Both the position numbers and the translations under genes were made by a program. From SZUA-35 sp965530755 (GTDB taxonomy: Bacteria > Actinomycetota > Acidimicrobiia > Acidimicrobiales > SZUA-35), in contig CBESNA010000001.1 in the NCBI GenBank assembly GCA_965530755.1, positions 62,001 through 126,000 of the forward strand: a stretch of DNA of 64,000 bases, given 5' to 3'. This document shows positions 1-7,132 of this stretch, one piece after another; within the stretch, counting starts at the first letter, position 1, and each line of letters starts with the position of its first letter. The notes beneath the pieces were generated by a model. That model worked only from the letters and a program-made list of their open reading frames with translations, did not search any database and had not been told where the DNA came from.

Positions 1-453
1 GGCGACGGCGAGATGCTCGCGGGCAACCACAGTCGCAGCGTCATCGATGTGCTCGACGAGAATGCCGCTGACCGAGGATCCGACGACGTCAGGATCGACG
101 TCGAGCAAGGCTCGAACGGGGAAGCCACGATCACCCAGACCGGAGTAGTTGGCGAGTGCTCGACCGAGGTTGCCGACGCCGACGATCACGACCGGCCAGT
201 CCTGATTGAGCCCGAGCGAGCCGCTGATCTCGAACACGAGATACTTCGTGTCGTAACCGACGCCTCGGGTTCCCGTGATCTCGAGCGACGCGAGATCTCG
301 GCGCAGCGTGGCCGGATTGACACCGACGAGCTGGGCCAATCGGTCGGACGAGATCGTGGATTCGCCATCCTTCGCCGCATCGACCACGCACTGGAGGTAC
401 TGCGGGAGCCGAGCCACGGTGGCTTCGGAGACTCGTCCGCTGGGAACCATCAT
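1..453 (-). CDS. rex: Redox-sensing transcriptional repressor Rex (partial, C-terminus outside window)
   Basis: Rex proteins are NADH/NAD+-sensing repressors that release fermentation and respiration genes when NADH rises. The visible 151 residues contain the N-terminal winged helix (SSDRLAQLVGVNPATLRRDL, about residues 35-54), the GTRGVGYD segment that follows it in Rex, and the start of the Rossmann fold with the nucleotide loop VGVGNLGRAL. Two ATG codons in tandem (453 and 450) could start the gene. The frame runs off the left edge, so dimer and C-terminal parts are not visible. A site resembling half of a Rex operator lies just upstream. Identification as Rex is firm from domain order and motifs; target genes cannot be told. 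Confidence 0.9.
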   Translation of the reverse strand, partial: MMVPSGRVSEATVARLPQYLQCVVDAAKDGESTISSDRLAQLVGVNPATLRRDLASLEITGTRGVGYDTKYLVFEISGSLGLNQDWPVVIVGVGNLGRALANYSGLGDRGFPVRALLDVDPDVVGSSVSGILVEHIDDAATVVAREHLAVA

Positions 454-470
454 GCGAGGCTAGACAGCAG

Positions 471-480
471 TTTTCACAAA
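471..480. promoter_or_regulatory. Possible Rex half-site upstream of rex
   Basis: Read on the minus strand the site gives TTTGTGAAAA, which contains the TTGTGAA half of the classical Rex operator (TTGTGAA-N4-TTCACAA). The other half is not recognisable. It lies about 18-27 bases upstream of the rex start, where autoregulation would be expected. Weak evidence. Confidence 0.25.
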
Positions 481-531
481 TGCACGAAGCAAGGTGGACG
501 TGCTCGTGGGCGCCGCACACAAGTGGCTCGC

Positions 532-1518
532 TCAATTCCCGCTGGTGCCATGATCCCCGAGCCCCGCGGAGGCTGCCGAGGTGAACACGATCCGGCGGGG
601 CACCTTGGGCGCCTCGAGCCGCTCCAAGCAGAACTCGATCAACTCGCGCTCGAGGATCGGCCGCTCGCCGACGGTCGGCAGCTTCGTTGCGGCAACGTAC
701 GCGACCAGCCGTTCCCCCGTCGTCGCGTCCGGCTCACCGACCACCGAAACCGCTTCGACGATCGAGTGAGCCCCCAGCACGCGTTCGACCTCGGAAGCCG
801 AGACCTCGAGCCCGGACACGACGATCACGTCGTCGGGGCCGTCGGCGGTGCGTTCCCGTGCCGGCGCGTTGTCGACGAGGATCGTGGCCCCGATTGCCAG
901 ACCTGCGTGGAGAACGTCGAGCCCGGACGAATCATGCAGCGGCCCGATGCCGAGCACGACCGGCTCGTCGCCGGCCGACTCGACCAGTCTCGAGGTCATG
1001 GCATCAATGGTTGCCGCAACCTCGCCATGGGTCCGGGCCACACGCAACGCACCGATCGACAGAACGGCAGGATGGTCATCGTCGACGTCGGTGCCGGGGA
1101 CCCATCCGTGGTCGAGCAACGCCAGACGATCTGCGGCGGAGGCGAAGACGTGCTTGGTTCCAGTCAGGTCGGGTCTCGAATCGGCCCAGGCGGATGCAGC
1201 GACCGCATCAGCGATCACGGCGGCCGGGTGGTAGTCGTCGACGAGACGAGCGATCTCCTTGCGAGTGGTCTGCGGATCCAAAGGCATCGAGACCAAGCCG
1301 GCAGTGACGCAGGCCAGATGGAAGACCACACTGAGGTCGGTGTTGTCGCCGATGAGCAGCACGTGATCGCCCACCTCGAGACCGGCGGCGACCAGGCCAC
1401 CGCGCACGGCGCCGACCATTTCACCGAGTGCTCCGTAAGAGACCTGCCCACCACCATCGGTGATCAGTGCGACCCGCTCGTCGGCGATGACCGGAAATCG
1501 ACGGGCGAGGTTGGTCAT
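532..1518 (-). CDS. Shortened AMP-binding (acyl-CoA synthetase-like) protein
   Basis: The 328-residue product resembles the ANL superfamily of acyl-CoA synthetases, which adenylate a carboxylate and transfer it to CoA. The N-terminal half carries the family pattern GDHVLLIGDN and LDPQTTRKEIARLVDD. The C-terminal part carries DDVIVVSGLEVSASEVERVL and VVGEPD, the hinge and small C-terminal domain. Full-length family members are about 500 residues; here the protein passes from GLAIGATILVDNA straight to the hinge. The middle of the large domain, with most of the ATP and acyl pocket, is therefore missing. The reading frame is intact, so this looks like an old internal deletion. It is the last gene of an operon, sharing an ATGA with the small membrane protein upstream. 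Catalytic activity is doubtful. Confidence 0.7.
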   Translation of the reverse strand: MTNLARRFPVIADERVALITDGGGQVSYGALGEMVGAVRGGLVAAGLEVGDHVLLIGDNTDLSVVFHLACVTAGLVSMPLDPQTTRKEIARLVDDYHPAAVIADAVAASAWADSRPDLTGTKHVFASAADRLALLDHGWVPGTDVDDDHPAVLSIGALRVARTHGEVAATIDAMTSRLVESAGDEPVVLGIGPLHDSSGLDVLHAGLAIGATILVDNAPARERTADGPDDVIVVSGLEVSASEVERVLGAHSIVEAVSVVGEPDATTGERLVAYVAATKLPTVGERPILERELIEFCLERLEAPKVPRRIVFTSAASAGLGDHGTSGN

Positions 1519-1673
1519 GTGAGATCGGGAGCGTCGAGTTCGATCACGATCAGTCCGGATTCGGTATCCGGATCGCCGTCGCCGCTTGGGGCCAGCACCA
1601 CGAACTGGAGCGCAGCGGCGCCGAGGATCGCGAGGAGTAGTACGGCGATGGCGAGCACGACGCCGGGTCTCAT
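1515..1673 (-). CDS. 52-residue single-pass membrane protein
   Basis: This small ORF fits exactly between its neighbours. Its ATG overlaps the stop of the DUF62 gene (ATGA) and its stop overlaps the start of the AMP-binding gene (ATGA). The product begins MRPGVVLAIAVLLLAILGAA, one hydrophobic segment (about residues 4-28), followed by an acidic tail ending in IVIELDAPDLT. I recognise no family. The double 4-base overlap makes it very likely to be translated. An anchor or helper for the neighbouring enzymes is possible but unsupported. Confidence 0.65.
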   Translation of the reverse strand: MRPGVVLAIAVLLLAILGAAALQFVVLAPSGDGDPDTESGLIVIELDAPDLT

Positions 1674-2572
1674 GAGATCTCCAAAGGATCGATGACCGGG
1701 GGAACCGTGGTCGGTTTCTGCCCGAGCGTGACCGCTGTCGAGCCCACGGCGGTTCTGCCGGTGGCGGGCCGGAGCGTGAGCGCATCTCCTTCGTTGATCT
1801 CGAGTTCGAACGCAGCCGATCCCCGGTCGACCGCGATCGACAGGAGACCGTAGGAATCCACGAGCAGCCCGACACTGCCCGTCGAGATCTCGGCAAAGGC
1901 CTGCACTCTCTGCGCCGTTCGGGTGGTTCGGCCACCCTCGATGGAGACGTGTTCCGGCCAGGACGCCAGGTCGGCGGGATCGACGTTGAGCTGGGCGTTT
2001 CCGAACCGGTCGACCCAGAGCACCTCGGCCTTGATCGAGCCGTCTTCTGACTGTTCGCTGACGGCCAGCACGCCGGGAAGCAGGCGCATCGGATCGATCG
2101 GGGTGCCCAGATCGCGCATCGGCACACCACGACAGAGATGGGCGGCGGCCGGAGCGAAGACATCTCGACCGTCGAAGGTGGGGCCGGGCGCGGGAAGGTG
2201 GAATTCCGGATTGTCGAGAACGACGGCGTCGGTTGCTCCGCCGACGAGCGACACGGCCGGAGCGAAGAGGCCGTTGTCCGGACCGACGAGGTAGCTCTGG
2301 CCGTCACCGACCTCGATCACGATCGCCTTTCTGGCCGTGGCGACTCCGGGATCCACGACGCCAAGGACCACCCCGGGGGCGAGGTACTGCGCAGCCCGCG
2401 CCAGAGCGAGGCCGCCGGCGCGAACGTCGTGCGGCTCGATGTCGTGCGTGATGTCGATGACGGTGACACCCGGGGTCATCGTGCGAATCACTGACTTGAC
2501 GACGCCGACGAACTCATCGCTCAAGCCGTAGTCGGTGAGAAACGAGATCGTGTCGAATCGGAGGGACGTCAT
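1670..2572 (-). CDS. SAM hydroxide adenosyltransferase (DUF62 / SAM hydrolase family)
   Basis: Family members split S-adenosyl-methionine with water to adenosine and methionine; relatives are the fluorinase and chlorinase. The 300-residue product begins with the typical FLTDYGLSDEFVGVVK segment, followed by THDIEPHDV. The proposed water-activating Asp-Arg pair lies in DPGVATAR (Asp74 and Arg81, the spacing of seven seen in the family) and a candidate His145 follows FDGRDVFAPAAAH. The rest is the C-terminal beta-barrel domain. This triad points to the hydrolase subfamily rather than a halogenase. The gene overlaps proC upstream (ATGA at 2569-2572) and the small membrane protein downstream, so it is in an operon with both. 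Confidence 0.88.
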   Translation of the reverse strand: MTSLRFDTISFLTDYGLSDEFVGVVKSVIRTMTPGVTVIDITHDIEPHDVRAGGLALARAAQYLAPGVVLGVVDPGVATARKAIVIEVGDGQSYLVGPDNGLFAPAVSLVGGATDAVVLDNPEFHLPAPGPTFDGRDVFAPAAAHLCRGVPMRDLGTPIDPMRLLPGVLAVSEQSEDGSIKAEVLWVDRFGNAQLNVDPADLASWPEHVSIEGGRTTRTAQRVQAFAEISTGSVGLLVDSYGLLSIAVDRGSAAFELEINEGDALTLRPATGRTAVGSTAVTLGQKPTTVPPVIDPLEIS

Positions 2573-3354
2573 GAGGAGCCGAGCTCCCGCGATCGCTCGG
2601 CGGCCGCCGCAACAGCATCGATGAAGGCCGAGCGGATGGCGCGCTCCTCGAGCACGCCGAGGCCGGCAGCGGTGGTGCCGGCCGGCGTGGTGACCCCGAT
2701 CCTCAGGTCGGTCGCGGTGGCATCACCCGAGGTGAGCATCGTGCCCGCGCCGCGGATCGTCTGGTGGGCCAAGAGCTCTGCCACCGGCCTTGGGAGGCCC
2801 GCAGCCACTCCGGCGTCGGCCATCGCCTCGGCCACCATAAACACGTAGGCCGGCCCCGATCCGCTGAGACCGGTGACAGCGTCGAGTTGTGCTTCTGTCA
2901 CGGTGACGGCGACACCAACGGCCTCGAACAACGACATGGCCCAGGACAGGTCGGCATCGGTGGCGGCCGTTCCCGGTGCGATGGCTGACGCACCCACGCC
3001 GACGAGGGCAGGCGTGTTCGGCATGACCCGCAGGACGCGCGTGCCGGGCGGAAGCACCGACTCCATGGCGGCGATGGTGATGCCGGCCGCAATGGAGACG
3101 ACCAGACCGGGATCCACCAGCGACGACGCCACGTCGATCACATAGTGCGGCTTCACGGCGAGGACGGACGGGACTCCGGCGAGCGGTGCATCGAGGATCG
3201 TCACACCAGGGAGGAGATCGGCGAGCCTGGCCCGTTGCTCAGCCGACACCTCGACGACCGCAGCCTTCGATGGCTCGATCCAGGAGGCGTCGATCATCCC
3301 TCCGAGGAGAGCCTGGCCCATCTTTCCTCCGCCGATCATCTGCAATTCGGTCAC
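2569..3354 (-). CDS. proC: Pyrroline-5-carboxylate reductase
   Basis: ProC reduces 1-pyrroline-5-carboxylate to proline with NAD(P)H, the last step of proline synthesis. The 261-residue product starts with the dinucleotide loop QMIGGGKMGQALLGG, followed by LAVKPH, RVMPNTPALVG and the C-terminal signature GLSGSGPAYVFMVAEAM. I choose the GTG at 3354: it gives a family-typical length, and a TAGGTT box lies seven bases upstream. A longer frame to 3456 would add about 34 unlikely residues. It is the first gene of a minus-strand operon with the DUF62 gene. Confidence 0.95.
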   Translation of the reverse strand: MTELQMIGGGKMGQALLGGMIDASWIEPSKAAVVEVSAEQRARLADLLPGVTILDAPLAGVPSVLAVKPHYVIDVASSLVDPGLVVSIAAGITIAAMESVLPPGTRVLRVMPNTPALVGVGASAIAPGTAATDADLSWAMSLFEAVGVAVTVTEAQLDAVTGLSGSGPAYVFMVAEAMADAGVAAGLPRPVAELLAHQTIRGAGTMLTSGDATATDLRIGVTTPAGTTAAGLGVLEERAIRSAFIDAVAAAAERSRELGSS

Positions 3355-3361
3355 GGCGGTC

Positions 3362-3367
3362 AACCTA
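3362..3367 (-). promoter_or_regulatory. -10 box of leaderless proC promoter
   Basis: TAGGTT on the minus strand ends seven bases before the GTG start of proC. This spacing places transcription start at or next to the start codon, so the mRNA would be leaderless. The same arrangement recurs at many starts in this window. Confidence 0.55.
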
Positions 3368-3389
3368 CCCGCTCGTCCAGATGCAGTGC

Positions 3390-3453
3390 CGGTGGGAGGA
3401 CCGAACCCCTGTGGACTTCCCCGACCCCACGAGCGCAGCCACCCCCACCGACA
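3390..3453 (-). ncRNA. Candidate structured RNA upstream of proC
   Basis: The stretch is closed by an inverted repeat (CGGTGGG at one end, CCCACCG at the other, 61 bases overall) and contains a smaller possible hairpin AGGG-GTTCGG-TCCT on the minus strand. A plausible promoter (3460-3488) points into it and proC has its own -10 box further on. It has a tRNA-like closing stem and GTTCGG loop, but it is too short and lacks an anticodon arm, so it is not called a tRNA. It may be a small RNA or a structured leader. Confidence 0.25.
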
Positions 3454-3459
3454 CAAGGA

Positions 3460-3488
3460 ATGTTAGAAGTAAACAAACGTAGTTACAA
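3460..3488 (-). promoter_or_regulatory. Candidate promoter reading toward proC
   Basis: On the minus strand TTGTAA (3488-3483) and TAACAT (3465-3460) are separated by exactly 17 bases, in an AT-rich island that stands out from the surrounding high-GC sequence. Transcription would begin near 3453 and enter the hairpin-forming stretch ahead of proC. Confidence 0.4.
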
Positions 3489-3493
3489 CCTGT

Positions 3494-3958
3494 TCAAGGG
3501 AACTTGGATGCATACCCGATACGCAGAGCCGGCCGGAAGTACTGCTCGACCCAGGCGTACAGAGATCCGAGGACTCGGTCCAACTCGTCCTCGCGCATGA
3601 CCAGTTCGTTGTCGAGCGCACCTCGAAGGAAGATGGCGTTCTCTTCACCGACGGCGAACGCGGCGCCGAACAGTTGGAGGTTTCGCTTGAGGAGATGGGC
3701 GTAGAACTCCGTGTGGTTTTCCTCCGGCGCCGGCATCACGTACGTCTCGTATTGGAGCGTTCGCTGCTGGAGATGGAATCGGATCGTGAAGACGTCCTTC
3801 TCTTCACCTCGCACGCGGATGAACCAGCGCCGGGACCCCGGCTGGTCGCGATCCACGGCTGCGAGCACCGGGTTCTCGGCCAGTTGCCTGGCCAGCCAGT
3901 CATCGATGAATGCCTCGAGCTCGTCGAGGTCTGCGTTCGATCGAGGTCGGGGCATCAC
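3494..3958 (-). CDS. YbjN domain-containing protein
   Basis: The 154-residue product has the YbjN/type III secretion chaperone-like fold pattern: an N-terminal helix (ELEAFIDDWLARQL), a strand-rich middle (RWFIRVRGEEKDVFTIRFHL) and a C-terminal helix pair ending ALRIGYASKFP. In mycobacteria a YbjN-like gene sits beside mshA, as here, where the start is 18 bases after the mshA stop. The family's biochemical role is unknown; the context suggests a link with mycothiol or redox physiology. A GTG at 3958 or the next ATG at 3955 could be the start. Confidence 0.8.
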   Translation of the reverse strand: MMPRPRSNADLDELEAFIDDWLARQLAENPVLAAVDRDQPGSRRWFIRVRGEEKDVFTIRFHLQQRTLQYETYVMPAPEENHTEFYAHLLKRNLQLFGAAFAVGEENAIFLRGALDNELVMREDELDRVLGSLYAWVEQYFRPALRIGYASKFP

Positions 3959-3976
3959 GCGTGCTCGCTCATCAGG

Positions 3977-5245
3977 TCAGCGAGTGCTGAGGTCGGAACC
4001 GAGCGTGTCGATCTCGATCGTGGGTTCCGCACACGGAGAGAGCGGTCCTCGCGTCAGATCTTCGTAGAGACGGCGAAGGCGTGCCGCCGATGTCGACCAC
4101 GTGTAGTTGCGGGCCATCGCCGCAGCCGACACGGACAACCTCCGGGCGAGCACCGGATCGGCGAGGATCGCATCGACCCACGCCGCATAGTCCCGAGCGT
4201 TCCTGGACTCGACCAGATAGCCGGTGTGACCGTGTTCGACCAGCGTCAGAAGTCCGCCGACAGCCGAGGCAACCACGGGGACACCACATGCGGCCGACTC
4301 GAGGGCAACGAGCCCAAATGACTCCGATCGGCTCGGAATGAGCACGACATCGGCGGCGCGGTAGTAGGTGGACAGGAGGTGGTGAGGGATCGGCGGCTTG
4401 AACTCGACTCGATCCCGGACCCCGAGCTCGTCGATCAGCGCGTGAATGCGATCAACCTCCTCGTCGCCTTGGCTTCCGGACGCTCCCCCGACGATCCAGA
4501 GCCTGGCGTCCTTGCGTTCGATGGCGGCGAGGGTCTCGACCGCGACGTCGACGCCTTTGAGAGGTTGGATCCGGCCTACGAACAACAGCAGGGGGCGATC
4601 GTCTGTGTTGACAGCCCATCGGGCGCCGCCCTGATGTCCGGGAGAGAAGAACGCGTGGTCGACTCCCGGCGGAACGACCTCGATCCGCTCAGCGTCGGCA
4701 TTGTAGAACTGCACGAGCTGCTCGGCCTCGGGGATGCAGTTTGCCAAGACGGCATCTGCGCACGCCATGACGCCGGCCTCGGCCTCGGCCCGCCGCTCTG
4801 GCTCGGGGTCGCCGCTCTCCGCCTTGACCCGGGCCAACGTGTGGAACGTCGTGACGAGCGGCAGGTCGACCATGCGCTTGAGGGCCTGGCCGGCGACACC
4901 GGACAGCCAGTAGTTGGCGTGGATGATGTCTGGACGGAACGACGTGAAGTCCTCCGCCACCCAGGAAGCGAACGGGCCGACGAGCTCCTCGAGCTGCTCC
5001 TTCGAGGCGTCGACTGGTCCGACCGGCACGTGAACAACCTCGAACCCGGGCTCGACCTCGACGACTTCGTCGAGATCGTCGGCCCATCGCCGGACGTACA
5101 CACGGCACTGCAGGCCGGCCTGCGCCATGGCCGACACGAACTCACGCACGTAGACGTTCATCCCCCCACCGTCGCCGGTGCCGGGCTGCACCAAGGGAGA
5201 GGTGTGCAGCGAAAGGACGGCGACTCGACGCACAAAGCGGCTCAC
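3977..5245 (-). CDS. mshA: D-inositol-3-phosphate glycosyltransferase MshA
   Basis: MshA transfers N-acetylglucosamine from UDP-GlcNAc to 1L-myo-inositol-1-phosphate, the first step of mycothiol synthesis in the cytosol. The 422-residue GT-B protein has the MshA N-terminal pattern LSLHTSPLVQPGTGDGGGMN, then HANYWLSGVAG and TFHTLARVK. The C-terminal donor site includes FVGRIQPLKGVD and SRSESFGLVALESAACGVPV, the E-x7-E retaining-glycosyltransferase region. Length matches the family. Start is GTG. Presence of mshA implies that this organism uses mycothiol as its thiol buffer. Confidence 0.95.
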   Translation of the reverse strand: MSRFVRRVAVLSLHTSPLVQPGTGDGGGMNVYVREFVSAMAQAGLQCRVYVRRWADDLDEVVEVEPGFEVVHVPVGPVDASKEQLEELVGPFASWVAEDFTSFRPDIIHANYWLSGVAGQALKRMVDLPLVTTFHTLARVKAESGDPEPERRAEAEAGVMACADAVLANCIPEAEQLVQFYNADAERIEVVPPGVDHAFFSPGHQGGARWAVNTDDRPLLLFVGRIQPLKGVDVAVETLAAIERKDARLWIVGGASGSQGDEEVDRIHALIDELGVRDRVEFKPPIPHHLLSTYYRAADVVLIPSRSESFGLVALESAACGVPVVASAVGGLLTLVEHGHTGYLVESRNARDYAAWVDAILADPVLARRLSVSAAAMARNYTWSTSAARLRRLYEDLTRGPLSPCAEPTIEIDTLGSDLSTR

Positions 5246-5275
5246 CGCTGCCTTCCCGAGAACCGCTCGATCATT

Positions 5276-5656
5276 TCAATCGTCCTTGCCGGCATCGGGC
5301 TCGGTACTGGCCGTGATGAAGCTTCGGTAGACCCCGATCAACGCCTTCTTCTGGTCGGCGTTGAGCTCGGGAGCACGCCGGATCGTCTCCTCGACGTCGC
5401 TCGAATGGGTCACTGCGCTCTCGTCGAGGATGCCCGCTCGGATGTACAACGTCTCGGACGAGATCTCGAGCGCCTTTGCGATCTGTTGAAGAATCTCGGC
5501 CGACGGCTTCCTCAAGCCCCGTTCGATCTGGCTCAGGTACGGGTTGGAGACTCCGGCGAGTTCCGCGAGGCGACGCACGGACAGTTCGGCGATGCGGCGC
5601 TGCTCACGGATGAAGACTCCGAGATCCAACGGATTGCTGTTCGCCGACTTCGCCAT
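5276..5656 (-). CDS. XRE-family helix-turn-helix regulator
   Basis: The 126-residue protein carries a Cro/C1-type DNA-binding domain at residues about 13-70 (REQRRIAELSVRRLAELAGV, then NPYLSQIERGLRKPS). A C-terminal helical tail ends in an acidic run (TEPDAGKDD). It resembles the actinobacterial regulator encoded beside hbhA in mycobacteria (Rv0474 type). It begins three bases after the RsiG-like gene and lies 30 bases before mshA, so the three are probably co-transcribed. Its targets cannot be inferred from sequence. Confidence 0.85.
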   Translation of the reverse strand: MAKSANSNPLDLGVFIREQRRIAELSVRRLAELAGVSNPYLSQIERGLRKPSAEILQQIAKALEISSETLYIRAGILDESAVTHSSDVEETIRRAPELNADQKKALIGVYRSFITASTEPDAGKDD

Positions 5657-5659
5657 CGC

Positions 5660-6196
5660 TCAGCTCCCAAGCCCTTCGATCGATGCCTCGCCGTCGCGAT
5701 AGCGACGTCCGATCTCGTTCTGCACGGCGTCGATCCTGTCGTGGAGTTGGCGCCGGAGGTCGGACAGCTCCTGCTCCATTCCCTCGACCCGCTTGAAGAC
5801 CTCGAGCAGTCGATCGTCATCGAGCTCCCCAACGCCCGAGAGTTCCCTCGGCGAGATGACCGAATCGAGTCGAGTCCCGAGCGTGGCGGCCACCGGGCCC
5901 GGCTCGTTGATCTCAACAGCGCGTCCAGACGGCGCGCCAGTTTCCGACGCATCGGCCATGATGTCAGGGAGGTCGTAGAGCAGGTTGTTGAGCTGACCCG
6001 GATCGCCGTCGCCGGCCCGGCGCTGGACCTCGTGACCGATGATGTCAAGCCGACCCTGGGCAACGCGGCGAACCATCGACACGTCACCTTCGACCCGATT
6101 CGCGTCGTACCGGAAGCTGCGAAGCTCCGTGATGGGCCGAGTACCGATGTTGGCGAGAGCGTCGTCGGCGAGGAGGGTGGCGAGAGGGTCAGTCAC
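5660..6196 (-). CDS. RsiG-like c-di-GMP-binding anti-sigma factor
   Basis: RsiG of Streptomyces is a coiled-coil protein that sequesters the sporulation sigma factor WhiG when bound to c-di-GMP, through two copies of E(x3)S(x2)R(x3)Q(x3)D. This 178-residue protein has one perfect copy, EGDVSMVRRVAQGRLD (Glu36, Ser40, Arg43, Gln47, Asp51). A second copy near the C-terminus, EQELSDLRRQLHDRID, has Glu141, Ser145, Arg148 and Asp156 in register but His152 in place of Gln. Two long helices separated by an acidic linker fit the antiparallel coiled coil. RSFRYDANRVEGD before motif one is also typical. The start is GTG with a leaderless -10 box. No sigma factor gene is next to it, so the partner is unknown. 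Confidence 0.8.
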   Translation of the reverse strand: MTDPLATLLADDALANIGTRPITELRSFRYDANRVEGDVSMVRRVAQGRLDIIGHEVQRRAGDGDPGQLNNLLYDLPDIMADASETGAPSGRAVEINEPGPVAATLGTRLDSVISPRELSGVGELDDDRLLEVFKRVEGMEQELSDLRRQLHDRIDAVQNEIGRRYRDGEASIEGLGS

Positions 6197-6203
6197 TGGC
6201 CAG

Positions 6204-6209
6204 AGGCTA
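6204..6209 (-). promoter_or_regulatory. -10 box of leaderless promoter (RsiG-like gene)
   Basis: TAGCCT on the minus strand lies seven bases before the GTG at 6196. It is one of the recurrent TANNNT-to-start arrangements in the window. Confidence 0.5.
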
Positions 6210-6253
6210 CCGGCACCAACAGCGCGGCAAGCCAGCCGAGTGAAAGGGAGCGG

Positions 6254-7132
6254 TCAGACGCGCGGCATGAGCAACAACCACAGCGGCGCTGCGAAGAGGT
6301 AACTATCGAGGCGGCGAAGCGCCGGCGCCCACACGGCGCCGCGAGGCAACACCGCGGACGCAGCGATCTGGCCGAGCGGCGCGGCCACCGCCGTGAGCAG
6401 CGCGAACAGCGGGAAGCTGTTCGTGTCGAACGGCGCCGGCAGCACGAGATAGATGGCGGCGGCGGCGACGGCGAGGGCAACGATTCCGGCCACGGGACCC
6501 TCGACTGCGTTCGCCGACCCCGTCCCGATCACAAAGTCACCGACCTCGTAGGCGGAGACCATGACCACGATGGCCACGAAGCCGCCGAAGTCGAGTCGCT
6601 CGATGGCCACGATGGAACCGGCTGCGACACCGGCGGGCAGCGCCGATCGAATCAGGAGTTCACCGCGGTGCAACAGCGCCTCCGAGTGCGGGACGGGACG
6701 ACCCCGGGGACCGAGGACCGGCTCGTTCGAGGGCAGCCCGGCGACGACGAGGAACACGCCGATCGCGGCGAGGATCATGCCGACGCCAACTCCGAGCGCG
6801 CCAAAGACACCGGCGATGGCCACCATGGCGGCGAATCCGGCCGCATGGGTCGGCTCGACGAGCGGCCGGTAGGCCTGACCGACCTGCAATGCGGCGGCCG
6901 CAGCCACTCCGGCCACGACGAGTCCGAGCAACGGCGTTGCGATCCAACCGGCCCCCACGACGGCGACGAACCAGAGCACACCGAGTGTGATCTTGGGGCC
7001 ATCGGTGCGATAGGGCACGGCGAACCGCTGTTGATCCCATCGCTGTTGACGGGCCATGTTCCGGCGACGGTTCGCCGCGTCGCGCTTGTCGCGGATCGCG
7101 TCGACAGCGCTCGGACGTTGACCGGTGGTCAT
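6254..7132 (-). CDS. Degenerate CdsA-like integral membrane protein
   Basis: The 292-residue product has a charged, Gln/Arg-rich N-terminus (about 50 residues) followed by roughly eight hydrophobic segments. The end, LRRLDSYLFAAPLWLL, matches the end of phosphatidate cytidylyltransferases (LDRxDSLLFAAP), and VEGPVAGIVAL sits where CdsA has its WEGxxGG motif. The catalytic signature with KD, PGHGG and DR is not there: the region reads LGQIAASAVLPRGAVWAPAL. It therefore looks like a CdsA homologue that lost its metal and CTP-binding residues. It shares an ATGA with the MoaD gene upstream. CDP-diacylglycerol synthesis by this protein is unlikely; a lipid-related structural role is a guess. Confidence 0.55.
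   Translation of the reverse strand: MTTGQRPSAVDAIRDKRDAANRRRNMARQQRWDQQRFAVPYRTDGPKITLGVLWFVAVVGAGWIATPLLGLVVAGVAAAAALQVGQAYRPLVEPTHAAGFAAMVAIAGVFGALGVGVGMILAAIGVFLVVAGLPSNEPVLGPRGRPVPHSEALLHRGELLIRSALPAGVAAGSIVAIERLDFGGFVAIVVMVSAYEVGDFVIGTGSANAVEGPVAGIVALAVAAAAIYLVLPAPFDTNSFPLFALLTAVAAPLGQIAASAVLPRGAVWAPALRRLDSYLFAAPLWLLLMPRV

Noticed and set aside
13..1695. Long plus-strand open frame (560 codons) opposite rex and the AMP-binding gene
   Set aside because: The product has no recognisable domain and a composition typical of antisense frames in high-GC DNA, while the minus strand gives Rex, ANL and DUF62 motifs.
3390..3450. tRNA-like fold upstream of proC
   Set aside because: A 7-bp closing stem and a GTTCGG loop are present, but it is only 61 bases long, has no anticodon arm and the T stem does not pair.
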